A stretch of DNA of 64,000 nucleotides from an uncultured Methanospirillum sp. (GTDB lineage: Archaea; Halobacteriota; Methanomicrobia; Methanomicrobiales; Methanospirillaceae): NCBI RefSeq assembly GCF_963668475.1, contig NZ_OY764544.1, positions 992,001 through 1,056,000 of the forward strand. Direction: 5' to 3'. The notes beneath the pieces were generated by a model. That model saw nothing but the letters and a program-made list of their open reading frames with translations, was not told the DNA's origin and made no database searches. Shown here piece after piece: positions 56,102 through 64,000 of this stretch. Positions within the stretch are counted from its first letter, which is position 1; each line of letters begins with the position of its first letter. Both the position numbers and the translations under genes were made by a program.

Positions 56102-57586
56102 TCAGAGCCATTCAGGGAGGACAATGCCCATCTCCTGCATCATTCTGCGAAGTGCTGAGTCAATACCATGCTCAAGCCTGATCAGGGTGAGGAGATAGAT
56201 CACACCTCCAAGCCCGACCGCTGCAGCAACGACAAATACAGTTACAGGGGGGATCACCGCGATAAAAGCAGAAACACCGACTACCATGATTACCGATGCA
56301 AGAATGATCGATCGAAGTGCCCTGAAATCTGGTGTCAGCCTGATATGCGGTTTCAGGTACAGATAGGCAGAGCAGGCATGAACGACGACAGTGATAAGGA
56401 TTGCAGCGGCAGCACCGGTTATGCCAAGGTCGGGAATGAGGATCAGATTCAGGGGAATGTTTACAGCTGTGGCGATCAGGGCGGCCATTGCACTAAACCT
56501 GGGCATTCCAAGGGCACCGAGGGTCATTGACCAGAGGTACACAAAGACATATGCAACCTGTGTTGCGAGAAGCAGAACCAGGGCAGGCCAGGCATACTGG
56601 TACGGTGATCCGTAGAGGAAGTAGAGGAGACTGCCTCCCAGTAGCGAGCCCCCGATACAGACCGGTAGGGCAAGAAGAAGTGAGTACGAGAAGGCACTGG
56701 CAAGATATGCTGAGATCAGATCTCGTCTGCCTTCGTGCTGCCAGGCAGCAAACTTCGGGTACAGAATCGTCTGCAACGCAAGTGCCGTAAAGAGTGAGAA
56801 CGAGGCAAGCTGAAGAGAGATACGGTAGAGCCCGACATCGCTGGTTGAGCCAAAGTACCCAAGCAGGATTGTGTCGATATTTCCATACAGAACCATCCCG
56901 CCGGACGCAAGAAGAGACCAGAATGAGAACCGGATCAGGTCCTCTGCTGACCGGGCTGTAAACTTGATCGGCCTAATCCTGCAAAGGGGAACGAGGTACA
57001 GAAGCCCGGCAACAAGACCTGCAACAACTCCTCCCGCAAGTCCTGCAACCCCATATCCTCCCACGACAGCCAGGATCTGGACAAGGATCCTGATGAGGTT
57101 GTTGACCAGGGTGCTGATCTGCAAAAAACCTGCTCTGCCGGTCCCGTACACCCATGTCCCTGCAATATCAGAGAGTGATGTTACAGCAACCGCACCGAGA
57201 AGCCACGGGAAGAGTCCGGTCGCTGATAGATCATAGAAGTAGGGTGAGAGCAGAACCAGAAACAGAAGCGAAGCCACAAGCAGGAGAAGCCGTAAGGCGA
57301 GGTAGGCAGAGAAGTATTCAACCCGCTGTTTTTCCCTGCTCATGTAGGTGATCGCTGCCCCTCCAAGCCCGCCGCTGCTGATCAGGCTGAATATTCCCAG
57401 GTATGAGAGGAAGAGAAAGAGACCACCCGGGACAGAAGGTGAACTGGTGAGATGGGTGATGGCCATCGTGGAGAGAAACCCGAGAATCATAACCGAGACA
57501 CTCGTCCCAAAGTGGAGGAAACTCTGACGTTGTACATCACCAACCCGCATCAGCCGTGCAGTAAGATCAGAGAGAAAGGAGAGCAT
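56102..57586 (-). CDS. Polysaccharide flippase (MOP/Wzx type)
   Basis: A 494-residue membrane protein with about 12-14 hydrophobic segments. The start MRVGDVQRQSFLHFGTSV and the GSTSDVGLYRISLQLASFSL block (near 235) are typical of oligosaccharide flippases of the MOP family. It would flip lipid-linked glycans for surface glycoprotein or polysaccharide synthesis. No glycosyltransferase gene is beside it, but nearby genes encode secreted surface proteins that may be glycosylated. Confidence 0.9.
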   Translation of the reverse strand: MLSFLSDLTARLMRVGDVQRQSFLHFGTSVSVMILGFLSTMAITHLTSSPSVPGGLFLFLSYLGIFSLISSGGLGGAAITYMSREKQRVEYFSAYLALRLLLLVASLLFLVLLSPYFYDLSATGLFPWLLGAVAVTSLSDIAGTWVYGTGRAGFLQISTLVNNLIRILVQILAVVGGYGVAGLAGGVVAGLVAGLLYLVPLCRIRPIKFTARSAEDLIRFSFWSLLASGGMVLYGNIDTILLGYFGSTSDVGLYRISLQLASFSLFTALALQTILYPKFAAWQHEGRRDLISAYLASAFSYSLLLALPVCIGGSLLGGSLLYFLYGSPYQYAWPALVLLLATQVAYVFVYLWSMTLGALGMPRFSAMAALIATAVNIPLNLILIPDLGITGAAAAILITVVVHACSAYLYLKPHIRLTPDFRALRSIILASVIMVVGVSAFIAVIPPVTVFVVAAAVGLGGVIYLLTLIRLEHGIDSALRRMMQEMGIVLPEWL

Positions 57587-57658
57587 AGAATATGTACTGA
57601 TAGACCTGATGAGGGAAAAAAGATCGGAGAAGGGAAGGTATCCCTTCTTCAGTTAGTT

Positions 57659-58621
57659 TTAGACAAAGAACCCAGACTTGTAACCAAAGGCCTTCTGGAA
57701 GGTCTTGATGCCACCAGTTGCCGCGGAAGAATCTTTCCAACTGTTGGTTGCTGAAGTCTTGAATTCAGCGCCATCCTGATAGTAGCCCCAAGTTTCAAAA
57801 GGCGCAGTAGCGGTATTGCTGTCCCAATTATAAGGTGTTCCTTCAGGATAGTATAGCCCATTTGCATACAGACCTGTGTCGCGACCTTCCATGACACTAC
57901 CTGCATAAGTAGTCTTGACAGTACCTTCTGCAAAGCCACTGCCGGAGTTTGCATCAGGAGTAACCGCAATCTGATAGTTCAATTCTGCCGGAATATCATC
58001 GGTTGCTGCTACAGTCCGAATGGTCCCCTGGCTTGATACCTGGGCACTGTTCATATTAACAAGAGAACTCTTTGCAGAGACAATGTTACAGAATGGAGGA
58101 AGCCACTTCCCATGATTTGTTGAGAAGACACAACGAATGTTGTCATCAGCTCTCTTCGCTTCCCCGGCAACATCAAGGGTGTACTCTTCCTCACCAACTA
58201 AGTGCGAGCCTTCAGTGCTGGCATATGTCAGAACTTTAGAAGCATCGATATTGTTTAGTCCATTTAACTGATCCTTAGAACTGAAGTCAAAGTTCTTATT
58301 CTCAGCAAGTTTTCCACCGTTGGTAAGGATTGAATCACGATACTGGGTATCAGCAATTACTTTTCCTTGAGGGTAACCATATGCATCGCGGTTATTAACG
58401 ATAGTAGTTTGAGCAAGAATCCCAGTCCCAATTGCACCAGGAGTTGTGATAACCCAGTCCAGCTTGGATGAAGCATCGACAGCACCGGTTGCATCAATGA
58501 CAGTATCAATAGAGAATACCTGGTTCTCAGGTGTCTGGTTTGGCAACCGGTCCGCTGCTGCAAACCCAGTTAGTGCCACAAGGGCAATAATGGTTAAAAG
58601 AACTACAGATCCGAACTTCAT
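57659..58621 (-). CDS. Secreted surface protein, paralog 2
   Basis: A 320-residue protein with the signal peptide MKFGSVVLLTIIALVALTGF. GGAGG lies six bases before the ATG, suggesting strong translation. It shares most of its length with the next gene (58821) and with 32083 (NQVFSIDTVIDATGAVD, EGSHLVGEEEYTLDVAG, DDNIRCVFSTNHGKWLPPFC). The central segment near 245-285 is the most variable. One conserved pair of cysteines (in NIRCVF and PFCNIV) may form a disulfide. A sheath or S-layer component is the likeliest role; the family was not otherwise identified. Confidence 0.87.
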   Translation of the reverse strand: MKFGSVVLLTIIALVALTGFAAADRLPNQTPENQVFSIDTVIDATGAVDASSKLDWVITTPGAIGTGILAQTTIVNNRDAYGYPQGKVIADTQYRDSILTNGGKLAENKNFDFSSKDQLNGLNNIDASKVLTYASTEGSHLVGEEEYTLDVAGEAKRADDNIRCVFSTNHGKWLPPFCNIVSAKSSLVNMNSAQVSSQGTIRTVAATDDIPAELNYQIAVTPDANSGSGFAEGTVKTTYAGSVMEGRDTGLYANGLYYPEGTPYNWDSNTATAPFETWGYYQDGAEFKTSATNSWKDSSAATGGIKTFQKAFGYKSGFFV

Positions 58622-58638
58622 GTATTTCCTCCTACATG

Positions 58639-58653
58639 ATATGCCGATACTCT
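58639..58653 (-). promoter_or_regulatory. Leader motif, second copy
   Basis: AGAGTATCGGCATAT just before the ribosome site of paralog 2, matching the motif at 32051-32064. Confidence 0.4.
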
Positions 58654-58699
58654 CGACATGAAAGAGTGTATCAGCGAGTTGAGGATAAATACCTTATTA

Positions 58700-58714
58700 A
58701 ATATTTATATCTGT
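58700..58714 (-). promoter_or_regulatory. Candidate TATA box of surface protein paralog 2
   Basis: GATATAAATATTTAATAA on the minus strand about 85 bases before the ATG. Transcription from about 58680 would give a leader of about 58 bases containing the shared AGAGTATCGGCATA motif. Confidence 0.45.
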
Positions 58715-58820
58715 ACCGCCTAAATACCAAGAGGGGAACAGAAAAATTCAGGGAATCCATCTCTGGCTGACTTTCAAAAAAAGGGGAAACACCGAAGTCT
58801 TTTATTCTACACAATCAGAT

Positions 58821-59765
58821 TCAGACTATGAAACCAGATTGGTAGCCAAAGGCCTTCTGGAAGGTCTTGATGCCACCGGTTACTGTGGTGGAGTCTTTCC
58901 AGCTGTTGGTTGCGGATGGTTTGTATGCAGATCCATCAGTTCTCCACCCACGATAGACATCAAAGGTTCTAGGAGTTCCTTCAGGATCTGTTGCGTTATA
59001 TTTGGCATAATTACCTGTAGAATATAAGCCAATATCTCTCCCTTCTATCACACTGCCTGCATAGGTGGTCTTCACTATACCTTCTGCAAATCCACTCCCT
59101 GAGTTTGCATCAGGTGTGATTGCGATCTGGTAGTTTATTTCAGAAGGAATATCATTAGTTGCAGCAACTGCTCGAATTACCCCCTTGGTTGAGATCTGTG
59201 CACTGTTTACATTAATAAGGGCACTCTTCGCAGAGACTATGTTACAAAACGGAGGAAGCCACTTCCCATGATTTGTCGAAAAGACACACCGAATATTGTC
59301 ATCAGCTCTCTTCGCTTCCCCGGCGACATCAAGAGTATATTCCTCTTCTCCGACCAGGTGTGAACCTTCGGTGCTGCCATAGGTCAGAACCTTTGACGCA
59401 TCAATATTGTTAAGACCATTCGACTGATCCTTTGTGGTGAAGTCAAAGTTCTTGTTTTCTGCAAGTTTTCCGCCGTTGGTAAGGATGGAATCGCGGTACT
59501 GGGTATCAGATATCACCTTTCCTTGGGGATAGAGATATGAATCATCATTATGGTGGGCAAGAACCCCGGTCTCTATTGCTCCAGGAGTTGTAATGACCCA
59601 GTCCATCTTTGTTCCGGCATCAACAGAACCGGTTGCATCGATTACAGTGTCAATAGAGAATACCTGGTTTTCAGGCGTCTGGTTTGGCAACCGGTCGGCC
59701 ACTGCAAACCCGGTTAGTGCCACAAGGGCAATTATTGTTAAAAGAACTACAGATCCGAATTTCAT
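58821..59765 (-). CDS. Secreted surface protein, paralog 3
   Basis: A 314-residue protein from MKFGSVVLLTIIALVALTGF at 59765; an upstream start at 59852 is rejected because it precedes the signal peptide. GGGAA lies before the ATG. It is nearly the same as paralog 2 in its first 200 residues and its ending (TGGIKTFQKAFGYQSGF), with a variable segment near 245-280. It probably arose from tandem duplication, since its neighbour reads in the same direction 199 bases further on. Same inferred envelope role. Confidence 0.87.
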   Translation of the reverse strand: MKFGSVVLLTIIALVALTGFAVADRLPNQTPENQVFSIDTVIDATGSVDAGTKMDWVITTPGAIETGVLAHHNDDSYLYPQGKVISDTQYRDSILTNGGKLAENKNFDFTTKDQSNGLNNIDASKVLTYGSTEGSHLVGEEEYTLDVAGEAKRADDNIRCVFSTNHGKWLPPFCNIVSAKSALINVNSAQISTKGVIRAVAATNDIPSEINYQIAITPDANSGSGFAEGIVKTTYAGSVIEGRDIGLYSTGNYAKYNATDPEGTPRTFDVYRGWRTDGSAYKPSATNSWKDSTTVTGGIKTFQKAFGYQSGFIV

Positions 59766-60030
59766 GTATTTTCCCAAATATAATATGCTGGCACTGTCGA
59801 AATAATATGTGTTTTTGAGTGCGCCATAGATTGATAAACATCCCGGAAACACAAAGATAATTGGTCATGGCAAGTTATCTTGGCTTTTCATGAGACCATA
59901 ATGTGAATAACAACACATATGGTTCCTTTCCATGTGAGTCGGAAATAATACGTATTGGCATATGATTTCCCCCCCTCATAATCGCTCCGAGAAACCTTAT
60001 CACCATTCCCGGTTAACGTGAGCGGATATT

Positions 60031-60600
60031 ATGATCAACAGAACCGCGTTACTGCTCATCATCGGTCTCTGTGCAGTCTGCCTGCTGCCACTGCAGGCCT
60101 CTGCTCTTCCGATGGTCGGATTCTCCCTGAAACCATCACCTGCTTCCGGACCATACCAGGACAAGGAGTTTCTCGAGCAGGCAAATACAACAATTTACGG
60201 ACTTTCAAACAAGACTCTTCCAACCGGGACAACACTCATTGACCTAAGGACTGCCCAGGGAAAACTCTCCAAGATGAACATCAGTCCTGATCTCTACAGC
60301 AATGCCACCGACATCAATGCATTCATCTACTACACCTGGAAGGCGGGAGATGAGTACGAAGATGCTTCAAGTCTTGGAGGAAGTTACTACTCGCCAGTGA
60401 CTGCTGACAGTTCATTATACGATGACGCAACCGAGTATTATCAGGCCGCAAAAACAACCTGGGACAAGATAAAATCCAGGTATCCAGGAGCAAACCTCTA
60501 CACGATGCCGATTCAAAAAACCGGGTCAGAAGATGGTGCTTCATATGACCCATACACCCAAAGTTACACCAATAAGGGTGCACACTCCGGACTCTGGTAA
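60031..60600 (+). CDS. Small secreted protein of unknown function
   Basis: A 189-residue protein with a clear signal peptide (MINRTALLLIIGLCAVCLLP, cut near ASA). The mature part is rich in Y, S, T and D (DEYEDASSLGGSYYSPVTAD) and has no known domain. It is probably extracellular. It lies beside the surface protein paralogs but on the opposite strand. A T-rich run (about 60632-60640) after the stop may terminate it. Confidence 0.8.
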   Translation: MINRTALLLIIGLCAVCLLPLQASALPMVGFSLKPSPASGPYQDKEFLEQANTTIYGLSNKTLPTGTTLIDLRTAQGKLSKMNISPDLYSNATDINAFIYYTWKAGDEYEDASSLGGSYYSPVTADSSLYDDATEYYQAAKTTWDKIKSRYPGANLYTMPIQKTGSEDGASYDPYTQSYTNKGAHSGLW

Positions 60601-60695
60601 TACCAACAGATAAGCTACTCATTACAGGCAATTATTTCTTTTTTTATACCAGGTTGAAACGTAATTATTATCCGGGCCATGGGTGACCTTGTAGT

Positions 60696-61133
60696 ATGGC
60701 ACCAAAAGCATTCGCTCTTTCAGTCAGGATCGTTCTCTTCGATCAACAGGGGCATATCCTTGTGCTGAAACGATCCCGCTCATCAAAGACGAATCCGGGA
60801 AAATGGGAGCTTCCGGGAGGAAAAATAGACCAGGGGGAACCTTTTGATGCTGCATTACAGCGTGAAGTGCTTGAAGAGACAGGGTTTCAGGTGGTGATTC
60901 ACACCGCTGCAGGAACTGCCATGCAGGAGACCGAAGAATGGAGGGTTGTCCACCTGGTTATGATAGGATCGATGGTCAGCGGAGGGCTTGCAATCAGCGG
61001 TGAACATGATGAATACCGATGGGCCTCTCCACTTGAACTTGGAGGTCTTGAAAAGGCTGACTGGTTTGATGAGTACTACCGGATGTATCTGCAGGCAATC
61101 CCTGCTGCACCTGACCAGAAACCACAGGAATAA
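60696..61133 (+). CDS. Nudix hydrolase
   Basis: A 145-residue Nudix protein. The box GX5EX7REUXEEXGU is complete: Gly42, Glu48, Arg56, Glu57, Glu60, Glu61, Gly63. The N-terminal strand pattern (VRIVLFDQQGHILVLKRS) and WELPGG fit MutT/NUDT-like housekeeping enzymes that hydrolyse nucleoside di- and triphosphates or nucleotide sugars. The substrate is not readable. It is a single gene in the cytoplasm. Confidence 0.93.
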   Translation: MAPKAFALSVRIVLFDQQGHILVLKRSRSSKTNPGKWELPGGKIDQGEPFDAALQREVLEETGFQVVIHTAAGTAMQETEEWRVVHLVMIGSMVSGGLAISGEHDEYRWASPLELGGLEKADWFDEYYRMYLQAIPAAPDQKPQE

Positions 61134-61182
61134 TCATCTTTTTTGATCTTCAGAACACAGAACTTTACTGCTCTACAGGTTT

Positions 61183-61779
61183 TTATGCATCCGAAAAAAT
61201 CCGGACTGCAAGATCACCTACCCCTTTGATCCATGCTATCCTCTGTTCAGGAGTGCTGGTTACGACAATCCGGAGTATCTGGCGGTGAAAATCATGAACT
61301 CCACAGAGGCCAAAGACACAATCACGCCAGATACGCTCAAGCGGATCGCCAAAGACCTGATTTTCCCTCTCTTCACTGGTATTGGATGTGTTGATCACAA
61401 GAGCAGCTCGGGCCTTGAGCAGACCTTCAGGCACACCTTCACCACTGTCGTCTCCGACAAAGCGGTACGCAACTCCGGGCCTGATCACCCGGTCAATCCA
61501 TCCGGTCAGGATCGCAGGTGGCTGACCCCACCAGTTTGGGTGAACAATGACAATCCCATCTGCATAAACTAGTTCATGACAATGGTTGGTTATCACCGGA
61601 TCAAGCGGGACATCACGGGGTATTTCCCGGGCAGGAAGAATCGGATCAAATGCTTCACGGTAGAGATCGTGAAAGATTACATCATGCCCTTCGCGTTCAA
61701 GCACCCGTTTTACTTCCAGGGCTATGGCATGGTTGAGACTTGACTGATCCGGATGAGCAAGGATGAGAAGGATCTGCAT
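61183..61779 (-). CDS. Flavodoxin-fold NAD(P)H:quinone oxidoreductase
   Basis: A 198-residue protein of the NQO1/KefF/MdaB flavodoxin-like group. The FMN phosphate loop is ILAHPDQSSLNHAI near 5-18, the flavin isoalloxazine segment is VHPNWWGQPPAILTGWIDRV near 80-98, and a C-terminal helical tail follows. It would reduce quinone-like or electrophilic compounds with NAD(P)H. It is followed, on the same strand, by a phosphatase and an exporter, which may be a stress cluster. Confidence 0.9.
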   Translation of the reverse strand: MQILLILAHPDQSSLNHAIALEVKRVLEREGHDVIFHDLYREAFDPILPAREIPRDVPLDPVITNHCHELVYADGIVIVHPNWWGQPPAILTGWIDRVIRPGVAYRFVGDDSGEGVPEGLLKARAALVINTSNTSEERENQVFGDPLERIWRDCVFGLCGVHDFHRQILRIVVTSTPEQRIAWIKGVGDLAVRIFSDA

Positions 61780-61790
61780 TACTCAGAATT

Positions 61791-62312
61791 TCAGACCGTT
61801 CCTATTTCGCTCTTCTTCTGAAGTTCGCATTCACACCAGTCGATCAGGGCCTGCTGAAGCATCCCTTCAGGTTCTGCATCTGCCATCCGCACAGATGCTG
61901 CACCCTCTAGGCGGTTCAACCCGAGGGCCATAGTCAGTACCATGGCAAAGGTCCCGGTTCTTCCGATTCCTGCCCCACAGTGGACAAGAATTGCATCTCC
62001 GGATACGATAACCCCAACCATTGTCCTGATAAGTTCCAGGAACGCATTACGATCTTCTGGAACACCGAAATCAGGAATCGGAAGATGATTAAACTGCCAT
62101 TGGTGTTCTCCTGCAGTTATGGAAGCGTAATATCCTGGCGACCTGGTAATAACCTCATCAAGGGGTGTGAGACAGACAACATGACTGATAGATAACCGGG
62201 ACATTCTTGCCTCAAACTCGGTGATAGGCTCATATCTTCCGGGCATAGCAGTCAGGAAGAGCCGGCCGGGGATGGTATCTGGAAGGGGAACTCTGCGAAA
62301 CATAGTTCTCAC
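61791..62312 (-). CDS. Protein-tyrosine/dual-specificity phosphatase-like protein
   Basis: A 173-residue protein with the CX5R signature HCGAGIGRTG (near residue 112) and the general-acid loop IPDFGVPEDRNA (near 80). This is the PTP/DSP fold. A GTG at 62312 and an ATG at 62303 both fit. It may act on phosphoproteins, RNA ends or inositol phosphates. It lies one base after the gene for a small membrane protein, so it is likely cotranscribed with it and with the MFS exporter. Confidence 0.9.
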   Translation of the reverse strand: MRTMFRRVPLPDTIPGRLFLTAMPGRYEPITEFEARMSRLSISHVVCLTPLDEVITRSPGYYASITAGEHQWQFNHLPIPDFGVPEDRNAFLELIRTMVGVIVSGDAILVHCGAGIGRTGTFAMVLTMALGLNRLEGAASVRMADAEPEGMLQQALIDWCECELQKKSEIGTV

Positions 62313-62313
62313 A

Positions 62314-62733
62314 TTATGAAACGGTTGTTCTCATCGAGAACCATGAGCCTGTCATGATAATAATGCTTGCCAATCCGAAGATCAAGAAACCTGTCCATAC
62401 ATGCGGATAAATCGACCCCCATAATATCAGTTCGATCAGATACAGCAGTAAGAACGGTACTGCTCCTACAACTCCGGCAAGAACCAGTGAGGAACGCCGA
62501 TAGTACCCATACGCTGCAACAAGATAGGCGAGGCCGGCGCCAAAACAGATCGCAGACTTCAGAGTGATCATATGGATTCCACATTCAGGATAGAGATCAC
62601 TGTGAATCTGCAGGGCTAAAACAGGATCAATGATTGCAGGAAGACTTGCAACAAATATCAGCCCATTCGCAATGAGAAGGATCAGAAAAAGGGTCCTCAC
62701 CCACAACAGGATGGAATTCCCGATCATGAACAA
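62314..62733 (-). CDS. Small four-helix membrane protein
   Basis: A 139-residue protein with four hydrophobic helices (about 12-32, 52-74, 80-103 and 110-130). It is of DUF4345-like or DoxX-like size, but I do not recognise a family with certainty. The ATG at 62733 overlaps the MFS stop by ten bases; an ATG two codons later gives an ATGA overlap. It is part of the exporter-phosphatase operon. Confidence 0.75.
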   Translation of the reverse strand: MFMIGNSILLWVRTLFLILLIANGLIFVASLPAIIDPVLALQIHSDLYPECGIHMITLKSAICFGAGLAYLVAAYGYYRRSSLVLAGVVGAVPFLLLYLIELILWGSIYPHVWTGFLIFGLASIIIMTGSWFSMRTTVS

Positions 62734-64000
62734 CCATCCTGGGAAGCGGCTTTTGCAGGATCAACAGGGGTACGTGATGCCAGTTGTACATCCTCAAGCA
62801 GCCAGGTAGCAAACAGGGCAATTACCACGAGAACCAGGCATGCATCAAAGACGAGTGCTATCGCATCTGTGAAGAGATCAGGCGATATGGCAGTGACATC
62901 TATAGAACCCTTTGAGGTATGAAGAGCACCGTACATGATAACACCGAGTAGTGGTGTGATTATGGTAGCTCCCATGTTCCGTGAGAACTGCAATGAAGAG
63001 GTGATCACTCCAATCTCCCTCTGAGTAAATGCATTCTGTGCTGCGATCGAGAGGAGCGGATGCATGATTCCAGAACCATATCCAAGCAGGATGGAACCCA
63101 GGATGATCACCAGAAACGAGGTATCAGGTCTGAGCAGGGCAAAGATCACGGTTGACACCCCGATGAGAGTAAAACCGCATAATGCCAGATTCCGATACCG
63201 TCTTGTGCGTGAGATCATCTGTCCGGTGATGAGTGCAGCAAGGATCATCGAGAGTACCATCGGAGTTATCACGAGCCCGGCGGTACTTGCACCGGTCTTC
63301 AGAACATCCTGAATAAAGAGGGGCAGGTAGATAATTGCTGTATAGAAGATGGCATTTGAGAGAAATGCCACGCTCATCGTGATCGAGTATACCCGGTTTT
63401 GAAACATCCGGATTGCAATGATCGGCTCTGCTGCCCCCAGTTGTGTTCTGATAAAGAGGAATGAGAAGACAACAGCAGCAGAGAGCATCACGAGTATCTC
63501 TGGCGAAGTCCAGGCATACACAGAGCCTGCAAGAGAGAGTCCGAGAAAGAGCGGGACCATTGCAGCCGTGAACGAGATGATTCCCGCATAATCAATGGGC
63601 CGGGATGGGGCAACCGGGGGGAGATCTGGAAACCATACCTTGATCATGAGAAGTGACACAACGCCGAGTGGTATATTCAGGTAGAAGACCCATGGCCAGC
63701 CCATTGTTTCAGTGATGATCCCACCAAGGGCAGGGCCCATAATACTGGCTATCCCATACACCGATGCAAGAATGCCCATGTACTTTCCACGCAGCCAGAT
63801 GGGAAAGAGTTCGGCAACCATGATGAATGAGACTGTCATGAGGATGCCTCCACCGATCCCCTGAATTGTCCTGAAGAGGATCAGGCTGATCATATCGGGT
63901 GAGAGGCCTGAGCCTATCGAGCCTACAAGAAATATCAGAATCCCTGCAAGAAACACCGGTTTTCTCCCGAATATATCTGATAACTTTCCGAAGATGACGA
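62724..64000 (-). CDS. MFS drug exporter, DHA2 type (5' end outside window)
   Basis: The frame stays open to the window edge, so the gene begins beyond 64000. At least 424 residues are visible. Motif A of the major facilitator family (GKLSDIFGRKPV) lies at the very start, and the first one or two helices are missing. IQGIGGGILMTVSFIM (motif C-like) and YGIASIMGPALGGIITETMGW follow, as in 14-helix EmrB/QacA exporters. It would pump drugs or metabolites out using proton motive force. The operon continues with the small membrane protein. Confidence 0.92.
   Translation of the reverse strand, partial: VIFGKLSDIFGRKPVFLAGILIFLVGSIGSGLSPDMISLILFRTIQGIGGGILMTVSFIMVAELFPIWLRGKYMGILASVYGIASIMGPALGGIITETMGWPWVFYLNIPLGVVSLLMIKVWFPDLPPVAPSRPIDYAGIISFTAAMVPLFLGLSLAGSVYAWTSPEILVMLSAAVVFSFLFIRTQLGAAEPIIAIRMFQNRVYSITMSVAFLSNAIFYTAIIYLPLFIQDVLKTGASTAGLVITPMVLSMILAALITGQMISRTRRYRNLALCGFTLIGVSTVIFALLRPDTSFLVIILGSILLGYGSGIMHPLLSIAAQNAFTQREIGVITSSLQFSRNMGATIITPLLGVIMYGALHTSKGSIDVTAISPDLFTDAIALVFDACLVLVVIALFATWLLEDVQLASRTPVDPAKAASQDGCS

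Overview
The window looks like the chromosome of a methanogenic archaeon of the order Methanomicrobiales, most like Methanospirillum. The evidence is an archaeal-type five-subunit acetyl-CoA decarbonylase/synthase (cdhABCDE), ribosome binding sites of the GGAG/GGTGA type next to TATA-like promoters, several PAS-rich soluble or membrane chemoreceptors, and three paralogous secreted proteins that would suit a sheathed cell. This placement is inference from gene content; no rRNA or tRNA gene was seen. No CRISPR array was seen.

Region 1 (1-9.8 kb) holds a secreted beta-lactamase-fold hydrolase, a ProC-like reductase, an HTH-PAS regulator, a soluble four-PAS chemoreceptor with its CheW, and a ferredoxin-nitroreductase fusion. 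Region 2 (10-21.2 kb) is a genomic island. An intact FUSC-family membrane gene is flanked by a copy of its own 3' end and a copy of its 5' end plus upstream DNA. Each of the two gaps between copies carries a toxin-antitoxin module (GNAT type and RelE/ParE type). Beyond this lie an AT-rich hypothetical gene, an endonuclease/exonuclease/phosphatase protein, a glutaredoxin, and several genes broken by single-base changes, mostly in homopolymer runs (a DUF2637-like/HTH protein, an MNT nucleotidyltransferase and a secreted protein).

Region 3 (21.2-42 kb) is the metabolic centre. On the minus strand, a tightly overlapping operon encodes CooF, a monofunctional Ni-CO dehydrogenase (CooS), NuoE-, NuoF- and NuoG-like diaphorase subunits, and a CooC nickel-insertion ATPase. 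This suggests a CO dehydrogenase wired to a flavin/Fe-S NAD(P)-type module, in a lineage that normally uses F420 and ferredoxin. Divergently, the plus strand carries an Old-Yellow-Enzyme-like flavoprotein, two further CooC-type ATPases, a secreted surface protein, the complete cdhABCDE operon and a RACo-type corrinoid activator. One locus therefore carries two different Ni-CO dehydrogenases, three maturation ATPases and one corrinoid reactivase.

Region 4 (42-64 kb) is a sensory and cell-surface region. It has a Cache-domain chemoreceptor, a TraB-family membrane protein, a META-domain exported protein, a secreted S9 peptidase, and a large chemoreceptor with four near-identical cysteine-bearing PAS repeats. 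It continues with an iron-type alcohol dehydrogenase overlapping a PAS protein, a HEPN protein, a lipoprotein, a polysaccharide flippase and two paralogs of the secreted surface protein. It ends with a Nudix hydrolase, a flavodoxin-fold quinone reductase, a dual-specificity-type phosphatase and an MFS exporter cut by the window edge.
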